In this document: piece after piece, positions 40,901-49,707 of the stretch | Layout: every line of letters starts with the position of its first letter | How positions within the stretch are numbered: the first letter of the stretch is position 1 | NCBI RefSeq assembly: GCF_900103085.1 | Contig: NZ_FMWR01000007.1 | Span: forward strand, 143,308 to 207,307 | Direction of reading: 5' to 3' | DNA from: Gilliamella mensalis | GTDB taxonomy: Bacteria > Pseudomonadota > Gammaproteobacteria > Enterobacterales > Orbaceae | Length of the DNA: 64,000 nt | Program-made: the position numbers and the translations under genes | The notes under the pieces: model-generated | Told to the model about the DNA's origin: nothing | What the model saw: the letters and a program-made list of their open reading frames with translations, nothing else | Databases searched by the model: none

Positions 40901-41018
40901 GACAAAGAAAGGATTTTTGGTGAATGAATTAACGCCACATTTAGGTGATGCCAATTCACAAACACCAGAGTACAAATCATTTTTAGTCAATATTGAAAAA
41001 GTGACCAGTGCGGCATAA
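37950..41018 (+). CDS. fdnG: Formate dehydrogenase major (molybdopterin) subunit, Cys form
   Basis: 1022 residues (E. coli FdnG 1015), fdnG/fdoG type. The Tat signal NRRQFFK directs export of the folded enzyme to the periplasm. A 4Fe-4S cluster is bound by Cys50, 53, 57 and 92, and a bis-MGD Mo/W site follows. The catalytic position in QARVCHGPSVSSLA is Cys196, encoded by TGT (38535-38537), where E. coli FdnG has selenocysteine 196; the following His and the rest of the active site are kept. The operon continues with beta and gamma subunits and fdhE. It oxidises formate and passes electrons to quinone. Confidence 0.95.
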   Translation: MRFNRRQFFKICAGGMAGTTVATLGFSPNVALAQTRQFKLLKSKETRNNCTYCSVGCGMLLYSRGDGAKNAESSIFHIEGDPDHPVSRGSLCPKGAGVLDYIKSEQRVKSPEYRAPGSDKWQQISWDEAIDRIARLMKADRDKNFIEKNQQGTTVNRWTTTGWLVTSAASNETGWLAFKVARALGMLSLETQARVCHGPSVSSLAATFGRGAMTNNWNDIKNANVVIVMGGNAAEAHPVGFKWAIEAKINNGAELIAIDPRFHRTASVADLYVPIRSGSDIAFLLGIINYLITNNEVNFDYLVTHSNASLIVRDDFNFDEATGLFSGYKVETKQYDQISWAYQKDDNGYALRDKTLSHPRCVWNLLKNHVSRYTPEMVNKVTGSPVDGFLHVCRSLASTKTNDRAATFLYALGWTQHSYGSQIIRTAAMIQLILGNIGVMGGGINALRGHSNIQGLTDVGLLSNRLPAYLDLPKDSQVSLEQYLAEKTPKPLGPQEVNFWANYPKFFVSFMKSMYGDKSTQDNNWGFDWLPKWDETYDVLRFSKMMRDGQANGLICQGFNPLAALPDKNSIRNGLSNLKFLVSIDPMPTETAEFWKNHGESNDVDPSQIQTEVFRLPSNCFAEENGTIVNSSRLLQWHWAAARPPYESLYDPEIIARIFLKIKELYAQEGGAYHEPINNLVWDYQNPEGPAAEELAQDYNGRALADLTDANGNIILKKGQLLSGFAQLKADGTTSSGIWIFCGSWTEQGNQMARRDPSDPSGKGIHAGWAWAWPMNRRVLYNRASADENGNPWDPKRVLVKWNGSSWDGNDVPDFTATLSPSAGAGAFIMNNDGLGGLFCLNRLVDGPFPEHYEPFETPITNNPLHPNQVSSPVARAFKEDLARLGNASEFPYVGTTYSITEHFHFWTQHARLASITQPEQFIELSENLANKKGIKLGDTVKVTSYRGYIKAKAVVTKRLPTLTVDGKEIETIGIPIVWGFTGQTKKGFLVNELTPHLGDANSQTPEYKSFLVNIEKVTSAA

Positions 41019-41033
41019 GGAGGAAGGTAAATT

Positions 41034-42008
41034 ATGTCATTACAAACACAAGATATTATTCGCCGCTCGGGAACCAATTCGTTAACGCCTGCGCCACGAG
41101 CACGCGATTACCAACAAGAAGTGGCTAAATTAATTGATGTAACCACATGTATTGGCTGTAAGGCTTGTCAAGTTGCTTGTAGCGAATGGAATGATCTTCG
41201 TGCAGAAGTGGGTAATACCGTCGGTGTTTATGATAATCCGGCTGATTTAGAACCCAAAGCATGGACAGTAATGCGCTATTCAGAAGTTGAGGTTAACGGC
41301 AAATTTGAATGGCTGATTCGTAAAGATGGCTGTATGCACTGTTCTGATCCTGGCTGTTTGAAAGCCTGCCCATCAGAAGGGGCTATCATTCAATACGCCA
41401 ATGGTATTGTTGATTTTCAATCGGAACACTGCATTGGTTGTGGTTATTGTGTCGCTGGTTGCCCGTTCAATATTCCTCGAATTAGCAAAGAAGATAATCA
41501 TTCGTACAAATGTACTTTATGTGTGGATCGCGTTGCGGTTGGGCAAGAGCCTGCTTGCGTTAAAACCTGCCCAACTGGTGCTATTCACTTTGGTACTAAA
41601 CAAGATATGATTCGTCATGCTGAAAATCGTATTGTAGACTTAAAAAAACGTGGTTTTGAGCATGCCGGTCTTTATGATCCACAAGGTGTTGGTGGTACTC
41701 ACGTTATGTATGTTTTACACCATGCTGATCAACCAGAACTGTATCACGGCCTACCAAAAGACCCGCAAATTAGTGAAATCGTCAAATTTTGGAAGGGTAT
41801 TTGGAAACCGTTATCCGCAGCTGCATTTGTTGCAACATTTGGAGGTTTGCTTTTCCATTACATGGGCGTTGGTGCAATTGAAGTGGATGAAGATGACATT
41901 GAAGAAGAAAAAGAAGTCGATAGGCAAACTCGAAAACGTTTAGGCTTACCAGTTTGGGGGCGCCAAAATAGCGCTAATTCATCACAACAGGAGAATCATC
42001 ATGAATAA
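41034..42008 (+). CDS. fdnH: Formate dehydrogenase iron-sulfur (beta) subunit
   Basis: 324 residues with four clusters of ferredoxin-type cysteines ([46 protein letters not shown]...CVKTC) that carry electrons from the alpha to the gamma subunit. A single C-terminal membrane helix (~260-280, [21 protein letters not shown]) anchors it. A strong AGGAGG lies before the ATG. It overlaps the gamma gene by 8 bases. Confidence 0.95.
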   Translation: MSLQTQDIIRRSGTNSLTPAPRARDYQQEVAKLIDVTTCIGCKACQVACSEWNDLRAEVGNTVGVYDNPADLEPKAWTVMRYSEVEVNGKFEWLIRKDGCMHCSDPGCLKACPSEGAIIQYANGIVDFQSEHCIGCGYCVAGCPFNIPRISKEDNHSYKCTLCVDRVAVGQEPACVKTCPTGAIHFGTKQDMIRHAENRIVDLKKRGFEHAGLYDPQGVGGTHVMYVLHHADQPELYHGLPKDPQISEIVKFWKGIWKPLSAAAFVATFGGLLFHYMGVGAIEVDEDDIEEEKEVDRQTRKRLGLPVWGRQNSANSSQQENHHE

Positions 42009-42687
42009 AAAAGGGATGATTTTAAGAACACCACTTATTGTTCGTTTCTGCCACTGGTGTATGGTGTGTCTGTTTATTCTTACTGCACTTTCGGGTTTAT
42101 CTCTGTTTTTCCCGTCGATGAAACTGTTTGGTTTAGTCCTTGGTACACCGCAATTAGTGAGAGCATTACATCCAATTATTGGTTGTGTTGTTTTTGTTTT
42201 ACTAATGTTTATGTTTTTAAAGCTTGCTCATCATAATATACCTAATAAACAAGATATTGTATGGTTAAAAAACTTTAAAAGCGTCATTATGGGCAAAGAA
42301 GAAGGTATTCCAATTGGTAAGTATAATGTAGGTCAAAAGTTTTTATTCTGGTGCATTATGAGTTTAATTTTTGTATTATGTATCACCGGACTAATCATGT
42401 GGCGCCGATATATCTCTGATTATTTTCCAGTACAGGTTGTACGTATTGCGATATTCTTTCACTCGCTTGCCGCTATTGCTTTAATTTTACTTGCCATTGG
42501 TCATGCTTATATGGCAATTTGGGTTAAAGGATCAATTAAAGGGATGATAACAGGTTATGTATCACGTGCTTGGGCACGAAAAAATCATTCTGCTTGGTAT
42601 GAAGAAGAAATGGAAAAAATTTATCAAAATGAATTAAATGCAAAGGCAAAATCTGAAGTAGAACCTGTTGAGCACAAGCCTGCATAG
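42001..42687 (+). CDS. fdnI: Formate dehydrogenase cytochrome b556 (gamma) subunit
   Basis: 228 residues with four membrane helices. His residues in [23 protein letters not shown] and GHAYMAIW are the expected haem b and quinone-site ligands. It passes electrons to the quinone pool. GGAG precedes the ATG at 42001. A lysine/glutamate-rich C-terminal tail follows the last helix. A perfect hairpin lies between this gene and fdhE. Confidence 0.93.
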   Translation: MNKKGMILRTPLIVRFCHWCMVCLFILTALSGLSLFFPSMKLFGLVLGTPQLVRALHPIIGCVVFVLLMFMFLKLAHHNIPNKQDIVWLKNFKSVIMGKEEGIPIGKYNVGQKFLFWCIMSLIFVLCITGLIMWRRYISDYFPVQVVRIAIFFHSLAAIALILLAIGHAYMAIWVKGSIKGMITGYVSRAWARKNHSAWYEEEMEKIYQNELNAKAKSEVEPVEHKPA

Positions 42688-42715
42688 TCATTCTTTTATA
42701 TCGCTAATTGTATTT

Positions 42716-42740
42716 TCCGCTGATAGTCACTATCAGCGGA
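42716..42740. repeat. Perfect hairpin between fdnI and fdhE
   Basis: TCCGCTGATAG (42716-42726) pairs with CTATCAGCGGA (42730-42740) around TCA. There is no T-run after either arm. It may be an attenuator or mRNA-stabilising element that sets lower fdhE expression. Confidence 0.68.
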
Positions 42741-42797
42741 GTTATCTTAGTAGTAAAAATCAGTGATGAGTGAAATCACAGTCAATGAGCAATTATA

Positions 42798-43706
42798 ATG
42801 AGTATCAAAATTATCCCTCAAGAGCAACTTGAACAGCAAGCTACAAACTCAGTTATTAGGCAAATTCCATTACTTTTTTATCCATCGCCTAAAACGCTTT
42901 ATATTCATCGAGCAGAGCGTTTAAAAATCCTTGCAAACAATAGCCCAATTAGTTATTATTTGAAATTTTGTGCAATAATCGCCGAAAAACAAGCGAATTT
43001 AATTAAACATAAGCCTATAGATATTGATGTATCGTGTTTATTAACCAGCGAGCATCCACCACTTAGTTTAGATAACTTGCCACTTAAAAATACTTGGCAA
43101 GATTACTTAACTTCATTATTGGACTCATTTTCTGATGTGAGTCAACAAATTACTTTAGTCATAGAACAGCTTAAAAACAATAGCTCTGTAGAATTACAAG
43201 ATAAAGCATTGCATTTACTTAAAGGAGAATTTGATCAAGTCGATGGCAATGAAACAATATTTATTTGGTCATCATTATCGGTTTATTATTGCCAACTTGC
43301 GAGCCAAATTAAAGGTAAAGCTATCGCTGAAAATACCGATAAACTTTGGTTGTGTCCAGTTTGTAATAGTATGCCTATAGCTAGTGTGATTCAATTAGGT
43401 AGTCACAATGGTTTGCGCTATTTGCACTGTAGTTTATGTGAAAGTGAATGGTATGTACCTAGAGTTAAATGTACCTGTTGTGATAACATGAAAGACATAC
43501 AATATCTTGCACTAGAAAAGGATCTTGCGGCAACAAAAACTGAGTGTTGCAACGCTTGCCACAGTTATCTAAAAATACTCGATCAAGACAAAGACCCTCA
43601 TATTGAAGTCGTCGCTGATGATATTGCCTCATTGATATTAGATATCAAAACAGAAGAAGAAGGTTTTGCAAAAAGTGGTGTAAATCCTTTTATATTTGCT
43701 AAATAA
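42798..43706 (+). CDS. fdhE: Formate dehydrogenase accessory protein FdhE
   Basis: 302 residues, cytoplasmic. The C-terminal half has the rubredoxin-like CxxC pairs (CPVCNSMP, CSLCESEW, CTCCDN, CCNACHSYL) that bind metal in FdhE. FdhE is needed for maturation of respiratory formate dehydrogenases before Tat export. It lies 110 bases after fdnI with a hairpin between. Confidence 0.93.
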   Translation: MSIKIIPQEQLEQQATNSVIRQIPLLFYPSPKTLYIHRAERLKILANNSPISYYLKFCAIIAEKQANLIKHKPIDIDVSCLLTSEHPPLSLDNLPLKNTWQDYLTSLLDSFSDVSQQITLVIEQLKNNSSVELQDKALHLLKGEFDQVDGNETIFIWSSLSVYYCQLASQIKGKAIAENTDKLWLCPVCNSMPIASVIQLGSHNGLRYLHCSLCESEWYVPRVKCTCCDNMKDIQYLALEKDLAATKTECCNACHSYLKILDQDKDPHIEVVADDIASLILDIKTEEEGFAKSGVNPFIFAK

Positions 43707-43905
43707 AAAAACTTATATACTGGTACCTATAAAAATTGAGTTTTATGGGTATTGATTATGAAATTATTTTTTAAATAATTAATTATTTAACTAATGTTGT
43801 AATGCTAATATTTATTTATATAAGAATTAATTAACAAATACAACTTAACTTTTTAGCTTAATAAAGCTAGAATAGAACCATTGTACTAGTTTGTGAGTTC
43901 GGTTT

Positions 43906-44865
43906 ATGAAGAGCTTTATTTTATTAATAATATTTTTGTTTACACCTTTTTTTAGTTTCGCAACTATAATAAAAAATGTCGCAATTACTGCTATTGTTGA
44001 ACATCCTTCATTAGATCAAATTCGTGATGGTGTTAAAGATGAATTGGCAGAAAATGGCTATAAGTTAAACGAGAATTTAACGGTGCAATATAAAAGTGCA
44101 CAAGGAAGCAGTGCTACCGCAGCCCAAATTGCTAGACAATTTGTTGCTGCTAAACCAGATGTCATTGTGGCAATAGCAACACCAAGCGCTCAAGCAACTG
44201 CTGCTGCAACCAAACAAATCCCTGTTGTATTTGCTGGAATTACCGATCCTATCGCGGCTAAATTAGTTAAAAAATGGCAACCTACAGGTACAAATATCAC
44301 CGGTGTTTCTGATTATCAAGAAATAGGGCCACAAATCGATTTTATGAAGAAAATTGTGCCTAATGTTAAATCAATAGGATACATTTATAGCCCAAGCGAA
44401 ATTAACTCAACTGTTGTGTTAAAAAATCTGCAACTTCTTTTATCTCAACAAAATATTGCTTTGTTTGCCGTACCAGCCCAACGAACCGCTGATATTTCAA
44501 CAGCTGTTAATACATTAAAAGGTAAAGTCGATTTAATCTATACAACAACCGATAACAATGTGGTTTCGGCTTATGAGTCATTGGTAAAATTTGCTAATGA
44601 AAATAAAATACCTCTTTTAGCCTCGTTTCCTGATGCAATTGAACGTGGAGCTGTTGCTGCATATGGCATGAGTTACTATGATGTGGGGCGTCAATCAGGT
44701 AAACTTGTTGTCCGTATACTAAAGGGTGAAAAACCAGGAAGTATCGCTCCAGAAATAGGACACGCTCTACGCCTTGTCATCAATATTGATGCTGCTAAAA
44801 AACAAGGGCTAATTTTGCCTTCTGAAGTTATTCAATCAGCTTACAAAGTCATCGGTAATAATTAA
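43906..44865 (+). CDS. ABC importer substrate-binding protein, TrpX-like, copy 1
   Basis: 319 residues with a Sec signal peptide (core ILLIIFLFTPFFSFA). It belongs to the TrpX/DUF534 family of periplasmic binding proteins (AITAIVEHPSLDQIRDGVKDEL, AQGSSATAAQIARQFVAAKPDVIVAIATPSAQA, YTTTDNNVVSAYESL). It is strongly similar over its length to the next gene. The family is annotated for aromatic amino acids or similar ligands; the true ligand is unknown. It is separated from copy 2 by ~290 bases and probably has its own promoter. Confidence 0.88.
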   Translation: MKSFILLIIFLFTPFFSFATIIKNVAITAIVEHPSLDQIRDGVKDELAENGYKLNENLTVQYKSAQGSSATAAQIARQFVAAKPDVIVAIATPSAQATAAATKQIPVVFAGITDPIAAKLVKKWQPTGTNITGVSDYQEIGPQIDFMKKIVPNVKSIGYIYSPSEINSTVVLKNLQLLLSQQNIALFAVPAQRTADISTAVNTLKGKVDLIYTTTDNNVVSAYESLVKFANENKIPLLASFPDAIERGAVAAYGMSYYDVGRQSGKLVVRILKGEKPGSIAPEIGHALRLVINIDAAKKQGLILPSEVIQSAYKVIGNN

Positions 44866-45156
44866 GTCCAATCTCACTAGAATGAATCAAGAACGTTGCT
44901 CATTTTATTAGGTGGGCAAAGAAAAAAATGGTATAAATAACCCATTTTAACCAATTAATATAACCTATCATCCTTGTCATCCAATAACTAGATTAGTATC
45001 ACTTAACATAGTATGCCGATATGACATCAAATTATTTATAAGTGTAATAAAATATTTACACCTATAACTTTTTTTACTCTAGAAAATTATCTGTTTTTGC
45101 TTTATAGTAACTCAATATTTAACTTGGTTGTAAAAAAAATATTACAGGAGTGCCTT

Positions 45157-46134
45157 ATGCGTAATTCTATTATTAAACTTTTTATGCTACTTAGTTTATC
45201 GTTTGCTGCGTTCTACTCTTCAGCAGAAGTTAAAACTGAACAAAAATTTGTTGCCATTACAGCAATCGTTGAGCACCCAGCATTAGATAATGTGCGTAAA
45301 GGTGTTGAAGATGAGTTAAAGGACAATGGTTACATTGCTGGCGAAAATTTAAAATTACAATTTTCAAGCGCACAAGGCAGTAGTGCCAATGCAGCCCAAA
45401 TTGCGAAACAATTTGTAGCAAGTAAACCAGATGTTATCGTCGGAATTGCCACGCCAAGTTCACAAGCATTAGTTGCGACAACAAAACGCATTCCGATTGT
45501 TTTCACCGCTGTTACCGATCCAGTAGTAGCAAAATTAACCCCAAGTTGGGATGCATCAAAAACAAACGTAACTGGTGTATCAGATGCCTTATCACTTGCT
45601 GCTCAAATCGAACTGATGTTAAAAATTAAACCCGATGCTAAAAATATTGGTTATGTTTATAGTCCAAGTGAAACTAATTCAACAATTATACTAAAGCAAT
45701 TGCAGATTGAACTAGAAAAACGAGGTATGAAAATTATTGCCGCTCCAGCCCAGCGCACTTCTGATATATCAACAGCAGCGAGAAGTTTAAAAGGTAAGGT
45801 AGATATGATTTATACTACTACTGATAATAACGTAGTTTCTGCGTATGAAGCTTTAGCTAAAGTGGCTAATGAAAGTAAAATCCCCCTTGTTGCTTCCAAC
45901 CCTGAATCGGCAGAACGTGGCGCAATTGCCGCTTTAGGTATGAGTTATTATGATCTTGGTCGCCAAGCTGGTAAAATTGTTATCCGTATACTTAATGGTG
46001 AAAAACCGGGCGATATTCCACCGCAAGTGGGGAATGTTACTCAATTGATAATAAATAAAAAAGCCGCTGAACGCCAAGGTGTTATATTATCTGAAAATGT
46101 ATTAAAATCAGCGACCAAAATTGTCGAAAAATAA
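45157..46134 (+). CDS. ABC importer substrate-binding protein, TrpX-like, copy 2
   Basis: The start is the ATG at 45157, preceded by AGGAG, giving 325 residues with signal peptide core IIKLFMLLSLSFAAFYSSA. A 5' extension of 20 codons is not supported. Motifs are the same as in copy 1 (AITAIVEHPALDNVRKGVEDEL, AQGSSANAAQIAKQFVASKPDVIVGIATPSSQA). It is followed by the only permease and ATPase genes, so both binding proteins probably feed one transporter. A hairpin after the gene may keep its message abundant compared with the permease. Confidence 0.88.
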   Translation: MRNSIIKLFMLLSLSFAAFYSSAEVKTEQKFVAITAIVEHPALDNVRKGVEDELKDNGYIAGENLKLQFSSAQGSSANAAQIAKQFVASKPDVIVGIATPSSQALVATTKRIPIVFTAVTDPVVAKLTPSWDASKTNVTGVSDALSLAAQIELMLKIKPDAKNIGYVYSPSETNSTIILKQLQIELEKRGMKIIAAPAQRTSDISTAARSLKGKVDMIYTTTDNNVVSAYEALAKVANESKIPLVASNPESAERGAIAALGMSYYDLGRQAGKIVIRILNGEKPGDIPPQVGNVTQLIINKKAAERQGVILSENVLKSATKIVEK

Positions 46135-46153
46135 TTTTACTTTTTTCTAACTA

Positions 46154-46173
46154 AATCGCCAACTTTGGCGATT
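46154..46173. repeat. Perfect hairpin between binding-protein and permease genes
   Basis: AATCGCCAA (46154-46162) pairs with TTGGCGATT (46165-46173) with a two-base centre. A hairpin in this position is common where a binding protein must be made in excess over its permease. No strong U-tract follows. Confidence 0.62.
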
Positions 46174-46193
46174 AACTTTAATGGATTTTTTTA

Positions 46194-47138
46194 ATGTCTT
46201 TTGAATTTTTATTAGGCTCGATTGGAATTGGACTTATTTATGCACTAGTGAGTTTAGGTGTATTTATCTCCTTTCGTTTACTTGATTTTCCAGACCTAAC
46301 TGCTGATGCGAGCTTCCCTCTCGGTGGAGCAGTATGTGGATTGTGTATTTATGTAGGCATCGATCCTTGGATAGCAACATTATTCGGTATGTTTGCTGGC
46401 TGTCTTGCTGGTGCGATGACCGGAATACTGTATGTGAAGCTCAATATTCTTCAATTATTATCAAGTATTATTGTCATGATAGGGCTCTATTCTATCAATT
46501 TAAGAATATTAGGTATTGGACCTTATGTTATGGATGAAACAACTCGACTAGCAGGTTCACCTAATCTTTCTTTACTTGATGCCAAAACAATATTTTCACC
46601 ATTTATTGCTGACGACTACAGTAATCAATATATTGTGCAGCCTCTTATGATATTAGGCTTTGTGCTTGTATTTTGGATGTTACTAAATCTATTTTTAAAT
46701 ACTCAAAAAGGACTTGCCTTACGAGCAACAGGAACTAATCCTAGAATGGCAAAATCTCAAGGGATACCAACAGATAGCATAACCATTTTGGGTATGGCCA
46801 TCTCAAATGGTTTAATTGCGCTAGGTGGTTCCCTTTTTGTGCAAACGCAAGGTAGTGCCGACATTACCATTGGTGTTGGTACAATTGTAATTGGTCTTGC
46901 CTCAATTATTATTGGTGAAAGCCTATTTCCCACTAAACGTATTTGGGCTGTGATGCTAGCTGTTATTTTCGGTTCTATTTTATATCGTTTATTCATTGCT
47001 TTTGCGCTTAGTAATGAGTTTTTACAAGAAATCGGTGTTGGAACAGAAGATCTAAATCTAATCACAGCAATACTTGTTGTGCTAGCTCTAGTAGTGCCTA
47101 AGCAATTAAAAAAACACGCCAAAATAAGAGGGAAGTAA
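46194..47138 (+). CDS. ABC importer permease, TrpY-like
   Basis: 314 residues with about eight to nine membrane helices, in the branched-chain-permease-like family (LGMAISNGLIALGGSLFVQTQGSADITIGVGTIVIGLASIIIGE). It is two bases before the ATPase gene. With the tandem binding proteins it forms a complete importer, probably for an aromatic amino acid or another small organic ligand. Confidence 0.88.
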   Translation: MSFEFLLGSIGIGLIYALVSLGVFISFRLLDFPDLTADASFPLGGAVCGLCIYVGIDPWIATLFGMFAGCLAGAMTGILYVKLNILQLLSSIIVMIGLYSINLRILGIGPYVMDETTRLAGSPNLSLLDAKTIFSPFIADDYSNQYIVQPLMILGFVLVFWMLLNLFLNTQKGLALRATGTNPRMAKSQGIPTDSITILGMAISNGLIALGGSLFVQTQGSADITIGVGTIVIGLASIIIGESLFPTKRIWAVMLAVIFGSILYRLFIAFALSNEFLQEIGVGTEDLNLITAILVVLALVVPKQLKKHAKIRGK

Positions 47139-47140
47139 GC

Positions 47141-47935
47141 ATGATTAAAGTAGAAAAATTGCAATTAACCTTTAATCGAGGAACTCCGATCGAAAATCAT
47201 GTCTTACGAGGATTAAATCTCAATATTAGTGAAGGGGAATTTGTTACTATTATTGGTAGTAATGGAGCGGGGAAAAGCTCGTTACTCAATGTGATTAGTG
47301 GTGATTTACTTGTTGACTCTGGTCATGTTGTTATTAATGGTCAAAATGTAACTCGCTGGCCAGCATGGAAGCGAGCCGGTATGGTTGCTCGTGTATTCCA
47401 AGATCCTATGGTTGGCACGTGTGAAAACTTAACTATCGAAGAAAATCTAGCTATCGCCTATAACCGTGGACATCGTTTTACTCTGTCTTCAGCGCTTAAT
47501 CACGAAATCAGAACAATATTTAAAGAAAAACTGGCTACTTTAAATTTAGGTCTTGAAAATCGGTTATCAGATATGATGGGATTACTTTCTGGTGGTCAAA
47601 GACAAGCAATTAGTTTGTTAATGTCAACTTTACAGCCATCTAAACTATTATTGCTTGATGAACATACTGCAGCACTTGATCCAAAAACTGCAAAGTTTGT
47701 TTTAGAGCTTACTAATGAAATTGTTTTAAAAAATCAATTGACTACGATGATGGTTACCCATTCCATGAAACAAGCATTAGAGTATGGGACCAGAACTGTG
47801 ATGCTTCATCAAGGGCAAGTAGTGCTGGATGTATCTGGAGAACAACGCGCTAAATTAACAGTAACTGATTTATTAGATATGTTTGAAAAAACACGCGGTG
47901 AAAAAGTTGCGGATGATGCGTTACTTTTAGGTTAA
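47141..47935 (+). CDS. ABC importer ATP-binding protein, TrpZ-like
   Basis: 264 residues. Walker A GSNGAGKSS (~39-47), signature LSGGQRQA, Walker B KLLLLDEHTAALDP and the switch His in VTHSM are present. An Asp-Glu-His sequence replaces the usual DEPT, as in this importer subfamily. It is the last gene of the operon and is followed by a clear terminator. Confidence 0.92.
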   Translation: MIKVEKLQLTFNRGTPIENHVLRGLNLNISEGEFVTIIGSNGAGKSSLLNVISGDLLVDSGHVVINGQNVTRWPAWKRAGMVARVFQDPMVGTCENLTIEENLAIAYNRGHRFTLSSALNHEIRTIFKEKLATLNLGLENRLSDMMGLLSGGQRQAISLLMSTLQPSKLLLLDEHTAALDPKTAKFVLELTNEIVLKNQLTTMMVTHSMKQALEYGTRTVMLHQGQVVLDVSGEQRAKLTVTDLLDMFEKTRGEKVADDALLLG

Positions 47936-47941
47936 ACCATA

Positions 47942-47976
47942 AACAAAAAGCAATATTTTTTATATTGCTTTTTGTT
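47942..47976 (+). terminator. Terminator after the TrpXYZ-like operon
   Basis: AACAAAAAGCAATA (47942-47955) pairs over 14 bp with TATTGCTTTTTGTT (47963-47976). The arm itself provides the T-run, so it could act on both strands. Confidence 0.82.
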
Positions 47977-48274
47977 ATATCGTTTTGCTCGATCTAGCAA
48001 TCTAGAACAATCAATTTAATTAAATATAGACATATCAATATTTTTAGTGTACATTGCTAACCTCTTACAAATATTCCTTTCTAAAATTCATTGTTTTTAT
48101 TGGTAAAGTGGTGAAACTCTATATTCAGATCTTTAATTATCATCAAAAGCTTAGTAATCGATTGAATTTATGTGTTGTAAGAGAGAGAGATTTTTATAAG
48201 TACATGAAGCAAATATACAAAAATAATATTAAATTACAAACATATCAATTTTATCCTCAAGAATTTTTAAAATT
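47977..48274 (+). other. rho leader region
   Basis: About 300 bases upstream of rho. It contains a TTG-initiated 74-codon frame (48054-48278) that ends in an ATGA overlap with rho; composition is unremarkable and I know no matching family. In E. coli rho is autoregulated through a long leader with a short leader peptide, so regulation in this interval is likely. Confidence 0.4.
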
Positions 48275-49537
48275 ATGAATTTAACTGAATTAAAAAACAC
48301 TTCTGTTTCCGAGCTTGTATCGCTTGGTGAAAAAAAAATGGGGCTTGAAAATCTTGCCCGCCTTAGAAAACAAGACATTATTTTTGCAATTTTAAAGCAG
48401 CATGCCAAAAGTGGTGAAGATATTTTTGGTGATGGTGTACTTGAAATTTTGCAAGATGGATTTGGCTTTTTACGTTCAGCCGATAGTTCTTATTTAGCTG
48501 GCCCTGATGATATTTATGTATCACCAAGTCAAATTCGACGATTTAATTTAAGGACTGGCGATACAATTGCAGGTAAGATCCGTCCACCAAAAGAAGGTGA
48601 ACGTTATTTTGCTTTGTTAAAAGTAAATGAAGTCAATCACGATAAGCCAGAAGACGCCCGCAACAAAATTCTTTTTGAAAACTTAACTCCACTTCATCCA
48701 AATTCTCGTTTACGTATGGAGCGAGGTAATGGTTCAACTGAAGATATCACAGCAAGAGTACTTGATTTGGCATCGCCAATTGGTAAAGGTCAACGTGGCT
48801 TGATTGTTGCGCCACCAAAAGCAGGTAAAACAATGCTTTTGCAAAATATTGCTCAAAGTTTAGCGGTCAATCATCCTGAATGTGAGTTAGTCGTCTTGAT
48901 GATTGATGAACGTCCAGAAGAAGTGACTGAAATGCAGCGTTTAGTTAAAGGCGAAGTGGTTGCTTCAACATTCGATGAACCTGCAGCAAGGCATGTTCAA
49001 GTTGCTGAAATGGTTATTGAACGGGCAAAACGTTTAGTTGAACATAAAAAAGACGTGATTATTTTATTAGATTCAATCACCCGTTTGGCTCGTGCATACA
49101 ATACTGTTGTTCCTTCATCAGGTAAAGTATTAACCGGTGGTGTGGATGCCAATGCGTTACATCGCCCAAAACGCTTTTTTGGTGCAGCCCGTAATGTAGA
49201 AGAAGGCGGCAGTTTAACAATTATTGCAACCGCACTGATTGATACTGGTTCTAAAATGGACGAAGTTATCTACGAAGAGTTCAAAGGTACGGGTAATATG
49301 GAAGTTCATTTATCACGTAAAATTGCTGAGCGTCGTGTGTTCCCAGCCATTGACTTTAATCGTTCAGGTACACGTAAAGAAGATTTAATGACCTCGCCAG
49401 ATGAATTACAAAAAATGTGGATTTTACGCAAAATCCTTAACCCAATGGGTGAGACTGATGCGATGGAATTTTTGATCGATAAACTAGCTATGACTAAAAC
49501 TAACGATGAGTTTTTCGAAATGATGAAGCGGTCATGA
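48275..49537 (+). CDS. rho: Transcription termination factor Rho
   Basis: 420 residues (E. coli 419). An N-terminal RNA-binding OSB/CSD domain ([15 protein letters not shown]) precedes the hexameric RecA-type ATPase with Walker A PPKAGKTM, Walker [17 protein letters not shown], the Q-loop ([13 protein letters not shown]) and the R-loop (GTGNMEV). The start has no obvious Shine-Dalgarno, which fits translational control or coupling. A terminator follows about 40 bases after the stop. Confidence 0.97.
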   Translation: MNLTELKNTSVSELVSLGEKKMGLENLARLRKQDIIFAILKQHAKSGEDIFGDGVLEILQDGFGFLRSADSSYLAGPDDIYVSPSQIRRFNLRTGDTIAGKIRPPKEGERYFALLKVNEVNHDKPEDARNKILFENLTPLHPNSRLRMERGNGSTEDITARVLDLASPIGKGQRGLIVAPPKAGKTMLLQNIAQSLAVNHPECELVVLMIDERPEEVTEMQRLVKGEVVASTFDEPAARHVQVAEMVIERAKRLVEHKKDVIILLDSITRLARAYNTVVPSSGKVLTGGVDANALHRPKRFFGAARNVEEGGSLTIIATALIDTGSKMDEVIYEEFKGTGNMEVHLSRKIAERRVFPAIDFNRSGTRKEDLMTSPDELQKMWILRKILNPMGETDAMEFLIDKLAMTKTNDEFFEMMKRS

Positions 49538-49574
49538 TGTGTGTAGTTGATGGTAAATATCATTAACGTTATGA

Positions 49575-49606
49575 AAAGAGTCGTATTATATTTTGATACG
49601 GCTTTT
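49575..49606 (+). terminator. Rho-independent terminator after rho
   Basis: AAGAGTCGTAT pairs with ATACGGCTTTTTT (one G-U) around an AT loop, ending in six T. Confidence 0.8.
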
Positions 49607-49707
49607 TTATGGAAATTATAAAATAATTTATAAAACTTAATTAAGTTTTAGATGTTGTCAAAAGCCTTATGGTTAAGGTTATAAAGGTTTAATAAAGGAG
49701 CCAACTC

